DNA of 64,000 bases from Salipaludibacillus keqinensis (GTDB lineage Bacteria > Bacillota > Bacilli > Bacillales > Salisediminibacteriaceae): contig NZ_PDOD01000002.1 of assembly GCF_003226325.1 (NCBI RefSeq), forward strand, positions 620,001-684,000, written 5' to 3'. Positions within the stretch are counted from its first letter, which is position 1. Every line of letters begins with the position of its first letter. Below the pieces are notes generated by a model. It saw nothing but the letters and a program-made list of their open reading frames with translations. It did no database searches and was not told the origin of the DNA. This document shows, piece by piece, positions 1 to 8,352 of the stretch. The translations under genes and the position numbers were made by a program.

Positions 1-492
1 CCATTGTACATATTCTTCAAGGTTTTCCACATGGAACAATGGCAAAGTTCTGCTTCTTTTTAAACGTATCATACAATCCTTATCCCAACAAATGACAGCT
101 GTGATATTTTTCGCTTTATGGAGAAGTTCCAAGTCTTTTTCTGAACGAAGAATGACAGTTTTCATATAAGCCTCTTTCTTGTACCCTTCTATAAGAAGAA
201 GATCTAACGGTAACGCCTGATACATGCGCACATAGTCCTCTAATAAAAACTGCCCCTCATGATGAACTATCCAGTTGAATTCATTCTCATTGGCTACGAG
301 TGTTCCAACCGCTCCAGCATTTCGATGCTTTACAGAATCTTTTTCTTCTGATTCTTTTACGAGAGGATCCTCGTGTCCATGATGTTTGATAGTCGCCACT
401 TTTAAATCTTCTAGAGATAAGGCTCTTATGATTGTTGATATGATCGTTGTCTTACCGGAATTCGTGTATCCTACGATTTGATGGATCTTCAT
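1..492 (-). CDS. mobB: MobB, molybdopterin-guanine dinucleotide biosynthesis adaptor (3' end off the window)
   Basis: GTP-binding accessory protein of molybdenum cofactor maturation, acting with MobA to attach GMP to molybdopterin in the cytoplasm. The translation starts MKIHQIVGYTNSGKT, giving a Walker A P-loop at about residues 8-16. It continues with the MobB-typical KHHGHE and the later LLIEGYK segment. The frame is open to base 1, so about 164 residues are visible, close to the usual family length; only the last residues should be missing. Its ATG overlaps the moeA stop (ATGA), so the two are translationally coupled. Family assignment is clear from these motifs. Confidence 0.9.
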   Translation of the reverse strand, partial: MKIHQIVGYTNSGKTTIISTIIRALSLEDLKVATIKHHGHEDPLVKESEEKDSVKHRNAGAVGTLVANENEFNWIVHHEGQFLLEDYVRMYQALPLDLLLIEGYKKEAYMKTVILRSEKDLELLHKAKNITAVICWDKDCMIRLKRSRTLPLFHVENLEEYVQW

Positions 493-1784
493 AGTGATCC
501 TTCACGAACTTTCATAAAATCTTTAATGGGTTCTTTGCTCCCTTCTGAAGAGAGCAGCAAGATATCTACTTCATCCCCCGAACGATAGCCCCTTGTCCCA
601 CCTGGAACGGCCACAAGAGCATCCGTATAAGCTAGCGATGTGACAACTTGAGATTTATCCATACCAACAGGAGAGGCTACGATTCTCCCGTTGTCATATT
701 CTACTTTACTCCGAATAAATCTTGTAAACGGATTGGGTTTAGGAAAGTCCGCAGTTAAACTTCCTTTCACTATTTGTAAATAAGGTTTTGGCGATTGAAG
801 ATACGTTTTCATCCACGGTCTAACGTAAAGCTCAAACCCTACAAAACAAGCAGACGGATTTCCAGAAAGTCCGAATAGCAATTGCCCGTCTTTTTCAGCT
901 ACTGTAGTTACACTCCCTGGCCTCATAGCGATTTTATTAAACAAGACATTTGCCCCTAGCTTCGTATAAATTTCCGGAAGAAAGTCAAAGTCTCCTACTG
1001 AAACTCCACCTGTGGTGATCAAAGCATCGACACTTGTTAATGATTCTGATACTGCCTCATAACAAAGATCGAAGTCATCGGCTAGTTTCCCGAAATACTT
1101 TGGCTCTCCGCCTGATTGACGAATTTGAGAGATAATCATGTACGCATTGCTATTGCGAATTTTCCCTGGTTGCAGCTCTTCATCTACGTCTAACAGCTCC
1201 GTTCCAGTAGCATAAATGCCGATGACCGGTTTTTTTGAAACAGGGACTTCGCTGTAGCCAAAGGTAGCTAGTACTGCAATCACACCAGCAGTTATTTTCG
1301 TTCCAGCTTCTACAACTACTTCCCCTTTCTTTGTTTCCTCTCCTTTTTTTGATACGTAATCACCGGACTCAAATGAACGCTTTATTTCGATATACGTTTG
1401 GTCACCTTCGTTTCGTTCCGTGGCCAGTTCGAACATGACGATCGCATCACAACTAGAAGGCATAATTGTCCCCGTCATCACTCGAACCGCTTGCCCCGCT
1501 TCTAAGGATGTACTCGAGACATGTCCTGCTCCGACTGTTTCAACTACTTGTAACTTCACTGGATTGTCACTCGTTGCCTTCTCCGTATCCTTGCTTCTGA
1601 CAGCGAACCCATCAAGAGGAGACCTATCGAAGGGTGGTATAGGATGATCAGCTACTATGTCTTCCGCTAAGTACCTTCCTTCTGCTTCTGCCAAATCTAT
1701 ATACTCTTTCTCACCTGTTTTTGTATAATTCATGACACGGGCGACCGCTTCACTTACTTTAATCGCTTCACGTTTTTCATACAT
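489..1784 (-). CDS. moeA: MoeA, molybdopterin molybdenumtransferase
   Basis: Inserts molybdenum into adenylylated molybdopterin, the last step of Mo-cofactor synthesis. The 431-residue length is normal. Visible MoeA features are the N-terminal PIPPFDRSPLDGFAVR segment (about residues 48-63), the ATGTELL motif near residue 190, TTGGVSVGDFD near 258 and the LSGNP signature near 308. It is the first gene of a moeA-mobB pair joined by a 4-base overlap. The presence of both genes implies that the cell uses a molybdoenzyme such as nitrate reductase or formate dehydrogenase. Neither enzyme is in this window. Confidence 0.95.
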   Translation of the reverse strand: MYEKREAIKVSEAVARVMNYTKTGEKEYIDLAEAEGRYLAEDIVADHPIPPFDRSPLDGFAVRSKDTEKATSDNPVKLQVVETVGAGHVSSTSLEAGQAVRVMTGTIMPSSCDAIVMFELATERNEGDQTYIEIKRSFESGDYVSKKGEETKKGEVVVEAGTKITAGVIAVLATFGYSEVPVSKKPVIGIYATGTELLDVDEELQPGKIRNSNAYMIISQIRQSGGEPKYFGKLADDFDLCYEAVSESLTSVDALITTGGVSVGDFDFLPEIYTKLGANVLFNKIAMRPGSVTTVAEKDGQLLFGLSGNPSACFVGFELYVRPWMKTYLQSPKPYLQIVKGSLTADFPKPNPFTRFIRSKVEYDNGRIVASPVGMDKSQVVTSLAYTDALVAVPGGTRGYRSGDEVDILLLSSEGSKEPIKDFMKVREGSL

Positions 1785-1893
1785 CGTGTCATCACATCCT
1801 TTCCCATTGATCTTCTTCTAGTTTAACAATTCTTTGATTAAATTGTATGGAACAATTTCGAAACTTTTATGTATTTCAATTAGATCGATGAAA

Positions 1894-1977
1894 ATTATTC
1901 TAATTTCAGCATAGGATCTTGAAATTTGTGCATAGACTCTCTATTTTTCAGCATAGTCCCTTAGTTTTTGTGCATAG
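1894..1977 (-). repeat. Four tandem 21-bp units with alternating CAC/CTG cores
   Basis: Read on the minus strand, four units of exactly 21 bp begin alternately CTATGCACAAA, CTATGCTGAAA, CTATGCACAAA, CTATGCTGAAA. Only the first 11 or so bases are conserved; the last 10 differ. The block lies upstream of moeA and downstream of the sco terminator. The period equals two helical turns, so all cores face the same side of the DNA. Confidence 0.8.
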
Positions 1978-2000
1978 AAACGATTTTAAGTCTCAGCGAC

Positions 2001-2034
2001 AAAAAAACTGCCGAAGTCATCCGACAGTTTTTTT
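2001..2034 (-). terminator. Rho-independent terminator of the ctaG-sco operon
   Basis: On the minus strand a stem CTGTCGG/TTCGGCAG (with G-U pairs) is flanked by A and T runs of seven. It begins 9 bases after the sco stop codon. The flanking A and T runs make it potentially bidirectional. Confidence 0.85.
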
Positions 2035-2042
2035 CATCTATA

Positions 2043-2672
2043 TTATTGACCAGTGACTTCTCGAATATCATTCACTGTCGTCTCTAAGTCAAAGCTGTTT
2101 TCACCACTATACATTCTTACTACGACCCCTTCAGGATTCACGAGATAAAATCTGGTAGGGTGCATGATATCGTCTTGTTCTGGTACCTCTTGGATTGGGG
2201 CTTTCAATGACTCTAAGGCAAATTCTCGAACATCCTCGAATTCATATCCTGTTAAGAAATCCCAATTTTCAAAGCTGGCTCCGTAAGATTCTCCATAATC
2301 TTCTAGTCTTTCAGGAGTATCAAACTCCGGATCAACCGTTACGGAGATGATTCGTAGATCTACTCCTTCTTCTTCCAAACCTTTTTGTAATTCAACCATA
2401 TTTGGTGTCATCGTCATACAGACAGTCGGACAACGAGTGAAGATCGTCTTCGTAATCCACCACTCCCCAGCTAAACTTTCCACTGATACTTCTTCACCAA
2501 ATTGATTCTCCCCTTGAAAATCAATGACCTCCCATGGTTCTTCAGCTTGAGATACGTCAATGACTGCATCGCCTTGAGCAGATTCAGAAGCATCATCATA
2601 TAAGAAACTACATCCGCTGAAAGCTATCATTACCACAAACAACATCCCAGCCCGAATCAACATTGCTTTCAT
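2043..2672 (-). CDS. Sco1/SenC-family copper chaperone lipoprotein
   Basis: Membrane-anchored thioredoxin-fold protein that delivers copper to the CuA site of cytochrome c oxidase. The N-terminus is a lipoprotein signal ending AFSGC (Cys21). The metal-binding CPTVC motif lies at residues 81-85 and the third ligand His in MHPTRF at 171, so all three copper ligands are present. Length 209 fits the family (B. subtilis YpmQ). The start follows an AGAGGG site. The gene sits 18 bases downstream of ctaG, which supports the cytochrome oxidase role. Confidence 0.92.
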   Translation of the reverse strand: MKAMLIRAGMLFVVMIAFSGCSFLYDDASESAQGDAVIDVSQAEEPWEVIDFQGENQFGEEVSVESLAGEWWITKTIFTRCPTVCMTMTPNMVELQKGLEEEGVDLRIISVTVDPEFDTPERLEDYGESYGASFENWDFLTGYEFEDVREFALESLKAPIQEVPEQDDIMHPTRFYLVNPEGVVVRMYSGENSFDLETTVNDIREVTGQ

Positions 2673-2690
2673 ACAATCCCTCTCTCTTTG

Positions 2691-3605
2691 TTATCCGTTC
2701 GTCTGATACATTTCATATTCTTGAAATTTTATTTTCGGTGTTTCATCTTTGTCCCGTTTCATCCATATTCTGAACGTGTATCCAATCGCCACGCCATAAG
2801 CAAGCTCTTGAATGACCTTCATCATCGCTCCACCAAACTGTTGATCATGGTGCGGACTTAACAGTGTTAATGATTGCTGCCCTGAGAAAACTTCATAAGG
2901 GATCTCTGCTCCTGGAGGTAAACAGTAAGCCATGGCAATCGCCCATGTAGAAGGGTCGGTATACGTGGCGTATAAAGGACCGGAAGCAAAAATAATCAAT
3001 ACACAAGCAGGCGTAAACAATACACCACTCATAAACATATAGCCAATTCGTTTTAATTCGGATAAATCAAATTTCGTCTTGATTCTTGGAATAATGTGCC
3101 ACCACATCAATACAGCTGCTAACAGCATGGCAATTTGATAGTAGTTGTGCATCCCTTCATTCGTCATTAAATAATCAAACGTAACGGGTAAATGATAAAA
3201 TGAAAAAATCCCATTAAATAAGATCAATCCTATTAATGGAAAGCCAATCACAGTAAAAAGCCCTCGAATCACTTTAAACTGAGTAAAGAACTTGAAAAAC
3301 CATGATGGAATACCAATCAAAAGAAGAGGCGGTGCAACCAGGTAAACAATCGCCATAGATAACATATGCATACTTAACATAATATGACCTAAAACGTATA
3401 AAGGCCCACCAAACCCGAGATAAATAGCTAATAAGCCGAGATGGAAATAAAAGATTCTTCGCGAGGAAACAGGCTTAGAATCCTTGAAAAGATGGCGAAA
3501 CTTCGTGATAATTAAAAAATATACGACACTGACCAACGCAAGAACAACGATTAATTCCGGTGTCCAAATCGTTCGGGCAGTAAATGTTGAGAAGAATTGT
3601 TCCAT
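2691..3605 (-). CDS. ctaG: CtaG, cytochrome c oxidase assembly factor
   Basis: Polytopic membrane protein (304 residues, about seven predicted hydrophobic helices) of the Bacillus CtaG family, needed for assembly of the caa3-type oxidase. Recognisable family sequence includes the His/Met-rich stretch VLGHIMLSMHMLSMA near residues 71-85 and the MWWHIIPR segment near 167. An AGGGGATAG ribosome site precedes the ATG. It is the first gene of a two-gene unit with the Sco-type copper chaperone, a common pairing for CuA/CuB maturation. Confidence 0.92.
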   Translation of the reverse strand: MEQFFSTFTARTIWTPELIVVLALVSVVYFLIITKFRHLFKDSKPVSSRRIFYFHLGLLAIYLGFGGPLYVLGHIMLSMHMLSMAIVYLVAPPLLLIGIPSWFFKFFTQFKVIRGLFTVIGFPLIGLILFNGIFSFYHLPVTFDYLMTNEGMHNYYQIAMLLAAVLMWWHIIPRIKTKFDLSELKRIGYMFMSGVLFTPACVLIIFASGPLYATYTDPSTWAIAMAYCLPPGAEIPYEVFSGQQSLTLLSPHHDQQFGGAMMKVIQELAYGVAIGYTFRIWMKRDKDETPKIKFQEYEMYQTNG

Positions 3606-3685
3606 TTTACTATCCCCTATCCTATAGAGATTCTATTTCAAATTGTTTTAAGACATAACAAACGTATTTTAACATAGATCAACCG

Positions 3686-3706
3686 TGTTATAGTATATTT
3701 ATAACA
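3686..3706. promoter_or_regulatory. 7-7-7 inverted repeat between ctaG and the HAD gene
   Basis: TGTTATA, a 7-base spacer and TATAACA form a perfect dyad about 80 bp upstream of ctaG and 89 bp upstream of the HAD phosphatase gene. It lies close to possible -35 sequence for ctaG. The regulator is unknown; the dyad is visible but its function is inferred. Confidence 0.4.
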
Positions 3707-3794
3707 TGAATTCATGGTAAATCCTATCGTTTTGACGATGGAAGAAATAGGTTTTCTAACCCTTAGACCTTAATTATACTCAGGAGGAATATAG

Positions 3795-4610
3795 ATGCAA
3801 CCACATTTAATCGCCATTGATTTAGATGGCACGTTACTTTCCGATGAAAAAACAATTTCTCCCAAAAACAGGTCTACGTTGTTCAAACTTCGTGAACTTG
3901 GACATCAAGTAGTCATTGCCACCGGTAGACCTTATCGAGCCAGTAAAGCATACTACCAACAGCTTGCTCTTGATACACCAATGGTAAACTTCAATGGAGC
4001 TTTCGTGCATCACCCATCTGCACCGGAAACGTTCAAAACGATTCACACTCCATTAGAAAAAGAAACGGCAAAAACCATTATTGATACGTGCGAAACATTT
4101 AGGGTGAAAAATATTATGGTAGAAGTGATGGATGATTACTATTTACGTTACATGAACAAAGGTTTTGCTGAAGTGTTCACCTTGAATCAGTCTCCATCAG
4201 ATCATGGAAATCTTCATCACCTCATTAAAAATGATCCAACATCTTTATTAATTCATCCAAATGATGAACAACATCACCAATTGAAGGAACTTCTTGCAAA
4301 TGCTCATGCAGAGGTCATTGAACAACGATCTTGGGGTGCACCTTGGCACGTGATTGAGATTGTCAAAGCTGGATTGAATAAAGCCGTTGGTCTGAAAGAA
4401 ATCTCAGCCCACTTAAATATTCCCCAAGAACGAGTCATTGCCTTTGGTGATGAAAATAATGATTTAGAAATGCTCGAATATGCTGGATGCGGTGTAGCGA
4501 TGGGCAATGCTATCGATGAGTTGAAATCCGTAGCCAATGAGGAAACGTCAACAAATGAACTAGATGGCGTGGCAACGTTTTTAGAGGAGTTTTTCTCCGT
4601 TAGAACATAA
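3795..4610 (+). CDS. Cof-type HAD-superfamily phosphatase
   Basis: Predicted cytoplasmic sugar-phosphate or nucleotide phosphatase of the HAD IIB (Cof/YwpJ) type. Motif I DLDGTLL carries the nucleophile Asp9 and the acid/base Asp11. Motif II is in VIATGR near residue 40, and motif IV GDENNDLEML is near residue 219 followed by GVAMGNA. Length 271 is usual. The AGGAGGAAT site gives a clear start. It is followed closely by a GNAT gene, probably in one operon. Substrate cannot be told from sequence. Confidence 0.92.
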   Translation: MQPHLIAIDLDGTLLSDEKTISPKNRSTLFKLRELGHQVVIATGRPYRASKAYYQQLALDTPMVNFNGAFVHHPSAPETFKTIHTPLEKETAKTIIDTCETFRVKNIMVEVMDDYYLRYMNKGFAEVFTLNQSPSDHGNLHHLIKNDPTSLLIHPNDEQHHQLKELLANAHAEVIEQRSWGAPWHVIEIVKAGLNKAVGLKEISAHLNIPQERVIAFGDENNDLEMLEYAGCGVAMGNAIDELKSVANEETSTNELDGVATFLEEFFSVRT

Positions 4611-4632
4611 TTGAGAGAGGAGAATGGACGTT

Positions 4633-5088
4633 ATGGAAGTTTACAAAGTAGAAAAACCTGCAAGTACAGAAACCGTTCAAGCTATTACTGAACTCATGAT
4701 GGAACAAATGAATAGCTTAAGTGGCGGGACAACTGAAGAGTCTCTTCTACATACGGTTCAATTAGTCTTGAATCCTGAATCACAGGCTGAGTTCTTCGTG
4801 GCTGAAGAGAACCGACAACTCGTTGGCTGCGCATTCCTCAACAAAGGAATTGGTTTAGACAAGGGTGGGGCTTACGTTTGGCTCAATGACTTGTATGTAA
4901 AAAAAGAATTTCGCCGAAAAGGGATTGCCCGAAAAATATTACTCAAAGTACTCTATTGGGCAGAGCATCATGAATTCAAAGGGATTGAACTTGAAACTGG
5001 CGTAAACAACGCGGCAACAAAAAGATTATATAATTCACTAGGTTTTTATGATATCGTCTCTAAACGCTACGGCAGAACGTTAACATAA
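4633..5088 (+). CDS. GNAT-family N-acetyltransferase
   Basis: Acetyl-CoA-dependent N-acetyltransferase. The acceptor is unknown. The acetyl-CoA-binding motif A appears as the segment from LYVKKEFRRKGIARKIL, and the C-terminal NAATKRLYNSLGF segment is the usual motif B. An in-frame ATG at 4624 lies only one base after the AGGAG site, so the ATG at 4633 (10-base spacing) is the better start. The gene follows the HAD phosphatase by about 20 bases. Confidence 0.88.
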   Translation: MEVYKVEKPASTETVQAITELMMEQMNSLSGGTTEESLLHTVQLVLNPESQAEFFVAEENRQLVGCAFLNKGIGLDKGGAYVWLNDLYVKKEFRRKGIARKILLKVLYWAEHHEFKGIELETGVNNAATKRLYNSLGFYDIVSKRYGRTLT

Positions 5089-5145
5089 TTCTGCAATTAT
5101 AACGCTTTCCAAACAAATAAAGATAATTTCTTCTTTTCTTAAGCG

Positions 5146-5176
5146 AAAGGATGGTGGCCCTGCCCCATCCTTTTTT
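5146..5176 (+). terminator. Terminator after the HAD-GNAT pair
   Basis: Stem AAAGGATGG/CCATCCTTT with a 10-base loop, followed by a T run. It lies 58 bases after the GNAT stop and before the convergent azlD stop. Confidence 0.8.
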
Positions 5177-5222
5177 ACGTTCATATGAGATTTGTCTACG
5201 TCTTTTAGTCTTGCAATATCGT

Positions 5223-5528
5223 TTAGATAATAAACTGTATGATTGTAAGAAAAGCAATCGCCCCTCCAACGACTAGGATCAGTGGAGCGCCAATGTAAGC
5301 AAGAGCTATCGCTGCCATTCCGCCAGCCAAACCGAACCAAATGGCCTCATTGATATAGAGGATGCCTGGAAAAATCAACGCTCCCAACACGGCATAGGGC
5401 ACTCTTGAAAGCATTCTTCTGCTCCAATCTGGCCAGTGTTCCGTTTGCAGCATCACCAGTGGAAGCAATCTTGGTATATAGGTGACGATGGCCATCCCTA
5501 CGATCATCCAAAACAAAGTTAGATTCAT
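5223..5528 (-). CDS. azlD: AzlD, branched-chain amino acid exporter small subunit
   Basis: Small hydrophobic partner (101 residues, about four helices) of AzlC; together they export branched-chain amino acids or analogues such as 4-azaleucine. It begins MNLTLFWMIVGMAIVTYIPR, the typical AzlD start, with the R-x-LPL segment next. The start follows an AGGGGGGA site and overlaps the azlC stop by 4 bases, so translation is coupled. Confidence 0.9.
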   Translation of the reverse strand: MNLTLFWMIVGMAIVTYIPRLLPLVMLQTEHWPDWSRRMLSRVPYAVLGALIFPGILYINEAIWFGLAGGMAAIALAYIGAPLILVVGGAIAFLTIIQFII

Positions 5529-6247
5529 TTGAGTCCCCCCTTGTTCATGACTTGTTCTATTCCTTCATAAACAACTACTGCAAGAATGGTTGCCAGCATC
5601 ACTGCCCATCCTGTGGACAACCAAATTGAAAAAACAGTATTAAATAACGCACCTAGAAAAGCTAAACGAATGACCACTTTCCCTTGGGTTTTGATTGAGG
5701 GGATCAATAGGGCGATAAACAATGCGTACAAAGCGATGGCCATGCTCTCTTGGACGATCCCTGGAAGAAATGCTCCTGCAAAATAGCCAACCCCGGTGAA
5801 TCCAACCCAACTTGAGTAGGCGACTAAACCTACGCCTAATATGTAATGGCTACGAATCGGTGTTTCGCTTGTAGAGGCAACTGCAAATACTTCGTCTGTA
5901 AGAAAAAAGCTATAAAGTGCACGACTTTTATTTGAACTTCTTTCGGCGCGCTCATGTATTGAGGCACTCATTAACAAATGACGGAAATTAACAATAAAGG
6001 TGGATACGACAATTTCCATCGCCCCCGCTCCAAGAGCTATCATGGAGAGAGCCATATACTGCGCTGCCCCTGCAAAGACAAGAAAGCTCATTAATACTGC
6101 TTCATAAACCGTCAATCCTGTGCTTCCAGCAATTAAACCAAATGTGAGCGCTACAGGTAAGTAACCGATTGCTATCGGAGTTCCTGAAACCAATCCCCTT
6201 TTTAGCCAATTGATCTCTCTTTCGTCTATCTGTGCTGCCGCTTCCAA
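5525..6247 (-). CDS. azlC: AzlC, branched-chain amino acid exporter large subunit
   Basis: Integral membrane protein of 240 residues with about seven helices. Family landmarks are the PIAIGYLPVALTFGLIAG segment near residues 25-42, the GAAQYMA segment near 60, and NFRHLLMSAS near 87. The best start is a TTG at 6247 preceded by GGAGG at about 10 bases. Together with azlD it forms a two-gene exporter operon. No leader or Lrp-type site was recognised upstream. Confidence 0.9.
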   Translation of the reverse strand: MEAAAQIDEREINWLKRGLVSGTPIAIGYLPVALTFGLIAGSTGLTVYEAVLMSFLVFAGAAQYMALSMIALGAGAMEIVVSTFIVNFRHLLMSASIHERAERSSNKSRALYSFFLTDEVFAVASTSETPIRSHYILGVGLVAYSSWVGFTGVGYFAGAFLPGIVQESMAIALYALFIALLIPSIKTQGKVVIRLAFLGALFNTVFSIWLSTGWAVMLATILAVVVYEGIEQVMNKGGLK

Positions 6248-6458
6248 TTCATCACTTCCTCCCCCATTTGTTTCTTTACTGAAATGACAAATGATCTATT
6301 CATTTTACTTTACAATCTTACTCTATTGTCAAGGTTTATGCATCAATTAGGCGACGTATTATGAACATCCAAAAAGTAATCGATTCTCATTTGTTCATTC
6401 AGAAATCAAATGGGCCTTTCTTGTGTGATAAAAGCTCTCGGAAAGATTCTCGTTGATT

Positions 6459-6490
6459 TAAAAAACACCACTGCACAAAGCGTCAGTGGT
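6459..6490 (-). terminator. Terminator of the hemerythrin gene
   Basis: Stem ACCACTG/CAGTGGT with a 10-base loop, followed on the minus strand by a run of six T after GTGG. It starts 12 bases after the hemerythrin stop. Confidence 0.85.
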
Positions 6491-6501
6491 ATTGCAGTTA
6501 G

Positions 6502-7053
6502 CTAAATCATGCTGATTTTTATTTGTAGAAACTGATCTTTTAACGTCTCTTTTTCTTCCTTTGATAACAATTTTTCAGCCATAGGGAATAAAATTTGTTC
6601 TTCTTTCATAAAATGCTCCGTCAGGGTTTGATAGACCACTAAAACATGCTGAGCCAATTCAATTGCCTTCTCAACAGGGTGACCCTTATCCATTCCGTAT
6701 TTTTCGAAGAAGTAACCTATATGTTGTTTAGCGCGGCTATGCTCTTCTTCCATGACAGCAATGGGGCCACCTTGTCTGCCAATATGCTTCACCATCATTT
6801 CAAACAGAACATCCTCTTCTTTCGAAGAATGAAGGTCTATTTCCACTTTGAATCGACGCATCAGCTGATAAAGACCGTCTATTTCACCAGCAGAATGAGA
6901 TTTCTGCCTTTTAATTTTCATAGCCGATTCTTTAAGCGCATTCATTTGTTCTCGTAACGGCCAATGCTCTTCTAACAACTCTGATAACGCCTCACAGTAA
7001 CTGGTAGGGGTTTGTAAATCGTAACTAGCGCATCCTTGGAATTCTTGCATCAT
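6502..7053 (-). CDS. Hemerythrin-domain (HHE) protein
   Basis: Cytoplasmic helical protein of 183 residues with the His/Glu pattern of a di-iron hemerythrin-like domain: His30, His75 followed by KEED, the EEEH at 102-105, and His147 followed by KEE. Such proteins bind O2 or NO or help repair iron-sulfur clusters. No DUF542/ScdA N-domain is present. It is a single gene with its own terminator. An Fnr-type box at -41.5 of a good -10 suggests induction under oxygen limitation, in line with that role. The precise biochemical activity is not known. Confidence 0.85.
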   Translation of the reverse strand: MMQEFQGCASYDLQTPTSYCEALSELLEEHWPLREQMNALKESAMKIKRQKSHSAGEIDGLYQLMRRFKVEIDLHSSKEEDVLFEMMVKHIGRQGGPIAVMEEEHSRAKQHIGYFFEKYGMDKGHPVEKAIELAQHVLVVYQTLTEHFMKEEQILFPMAEKLLSKEEKETLKDQFLQIKISMI

Positions 7054-7080
7054 TGTCCCTCCTCATTTTGAAGTATCTTC

Positions 7081-7123
7081 AGTATACGTTCAATAGTAAG
7101 AAGACACCGTGATCTAAATCACA
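7081..7123 (-). promoter_or_regulatory. Class II Fnr-activated promoter of the hemerythrin gene
   Basis: The dyad CGTGA-N6-TCACA at 7108-7123 matches the Bacillus Fnr/CRP consensus TGTGA-N6-TCACA with one mismatch; its inner GTGAT/ATCAC arms are perfect. On the minus strand a TATACT -10 lies at 7086-7081. This predicts a start at 7074, and the dyad centre is then at -41.5, the canonical class II position. An fnr gene is present at 47186-47902. Confidence 0.7.
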
Positions 7124-7137
7124 GAAAAGGGTAAAAG

Positions 7138-7162
7138 AAAAACGAAGAGTTTCCTCTTCGTT
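7138..7162 (-). terminator. Terminator of the Nfu N-domain gene
   Basis: Nine-bp stem AACGAAGAG/CTCTTCGTT closed by a GAAA tetraloop on the minus strand, followed by TTTCTTTT. It lies directly after the stop of the gene at 7171. Confidence 0.85.
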
Positions 7163-7170
7163 TAGTCGTT

Positions 7171-7440
7171 CTATTCGTAAACCTTTTCGAAAGCAGCTTC
7201 GATCTCAGGTAATAATGAATCCCATTCGGCACCCATTTCTTTATTCACTGTTACAAAATCCTGGAATCCGAAAATATTATCAACACCATCTAAAGCTAAT
7301 AATTCTTTTGCTAAAGGATGATCCGTGTCTTGTCCTTTTTTAAATGAAGCGCTACCCGGCCCTTCGAAAAGAACTTGATTTGCAGTGAATTTCATTGCAT
7401 TTGGATTAGGTGTTGGTTCGCCTTTTACTTCTATTGCCAT
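7171..7440 (-). CDS. Nfu/NifU N-terminal-domain scaffold-like protein
   Basis: An 89-residue protein matching the Nfu N-terminal domain (PF08712 type). It has the early TPNPNAMKF signature at about residues 10-18, then VLFEGPGSASF and the ending segment around VDNIFGFQDFVTV. It lacks the C-terminal CxxC cluster-binding domain of full-length Nfu, so it is a stand-alone N-domain, common in Bacillaceae. The role is probably linked to iron-sulfur cluster transfer, but this is inferred. It is monocistronic with its own terminator and a clear AGGAGG site. Confidence 0.85.
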   Translation of the reverse strand: MAIEVKGEPTPNPNAMKFTANQVLFEGPGSASFKKGQDTDHPLAKELLALDGVDNIFGFQDFVTVNKEMGAEWDSLLPEIEAAFEKVYE

Positions 7441-7548
7441 ATCGCATACCTCCTATTTATGTAAGTACCTTCAGTTTAACATGATTTGTTTAAAAAGATA
7501 AAGTAACTACAGCTGCAACAAGAAGAAACTAGCTTGTCAAGAAGACAG

Positions 7549-8160
7549 CTAGCGAAGAGACGCTTTTAATTTTTTCATGTTTAACTCTTTTTCTTTTGAA
7601 AGTTTTCTTAGTTTGTCCTTGATTTGGATTTTAGCTATATAATCATTATTATCAATGGCTTCTTTTAATTCCATTAGATGATAATCAATCTCCGCACAAA
7701 TAACGTAGTGACGAACCGATGCATTGGATATTAACGATTGCTTTTTTTTGACGCCGATCGGATAATCCGACATGTGCTCCCCCCCTCCATTCGTTTTCAG
7801 CACGGATACTACTTTTCCACCGTCAAAATAACTTACATAATTCGTACCATCTGAAATGGTGCGAACAATGGCACTTCCTTTACTTTCTGTAATGAGATCT
7901 TCAAGACAATTTGCCAAATCTTCTTCACTTACTTCAACTTCTTTAATGTCAACAATCGTTTTGCACTCACTTTCTAATTTCATAGGGAGTAACAATTGTG
8001 CCTCACCGGAGTGAATCACTAATTCGATGCCTTCTTGATCGTGTCTCCATGTTAACCGATAGTTTGATGATAAAAGCCTATGAATAAACGTTTTCAACAT
8101 GGAACGATGTAATTCAATCCAAATATCATTAAATTGTGCCCTGAAGGCCGGTTCCTTCAT
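7549..8160 (-). CDS. Protein with IDEAL-like C-terminal region
   Basis: A cytoplasmic protein of about 203 residues, not firmly recognised. The N-terminal two thirds has no family signature that I can name. The C-terminal 60 residues, with the pattern AEIDYHLMELKEAIDNND and a basic helical tail, resemble the short IDEAL domain found in several Bacillus regulatory proteins. The frame is open upstream to 8196, but AAAGGAG sits 8 bases before the ATG at 8160, which fixes the start. It is divergent from the SNF2 pair. Function is unknown. Confidence 0.65.
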   Translation of the reverse strand: MKEPAFRAQFNDIWIELHRSMLKTFIHRLLSSNYRLTWRHDQEGIELVIHSGEAQLLLPMKLESECKTIVDIKEVEVSEEDLANCLEDLITESKGSAIVRTISDGTNYVSYFDGGKVVSVLKTNGGGEHMSDYPIGVKKKQSLISNASVRHYVICAEIDYHLMELKEAIDNNDYIAKIQIKDKLRKLSKEKELNMKKLKASLR

Positions 8161-8279
8161 TCGCTCGCTCCTTTCTTTATTGATTTGCCAAGTCAAAGAT
8201 CTTATTAGTTATCCTATGTTTATAACGAAAAAAAAAGACACTGTTTTCGCCTATATTCTAGTGATCCGGGCAAAAACGT

Positions 8280-8308
8280 TTGAGGAAAGAATCACAAACT
8301 TGTAAAAT
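8280..8308 (+). promoter_or_regulatory. Sigma-A type promoter of the SNF2 operon
   Basis: TTGAGG, a 17-base spacer and TAAAAT stand about 45 bases before the first gene of the SNF2 pair. Spacing and hexamers fit a vegetative promoter well. Confidence 0.65.
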
Positions 8309-8352
8309 AGAGAAGTCTTCTGCGATGAAAGAGCGACCTCAGGGGATTAACC

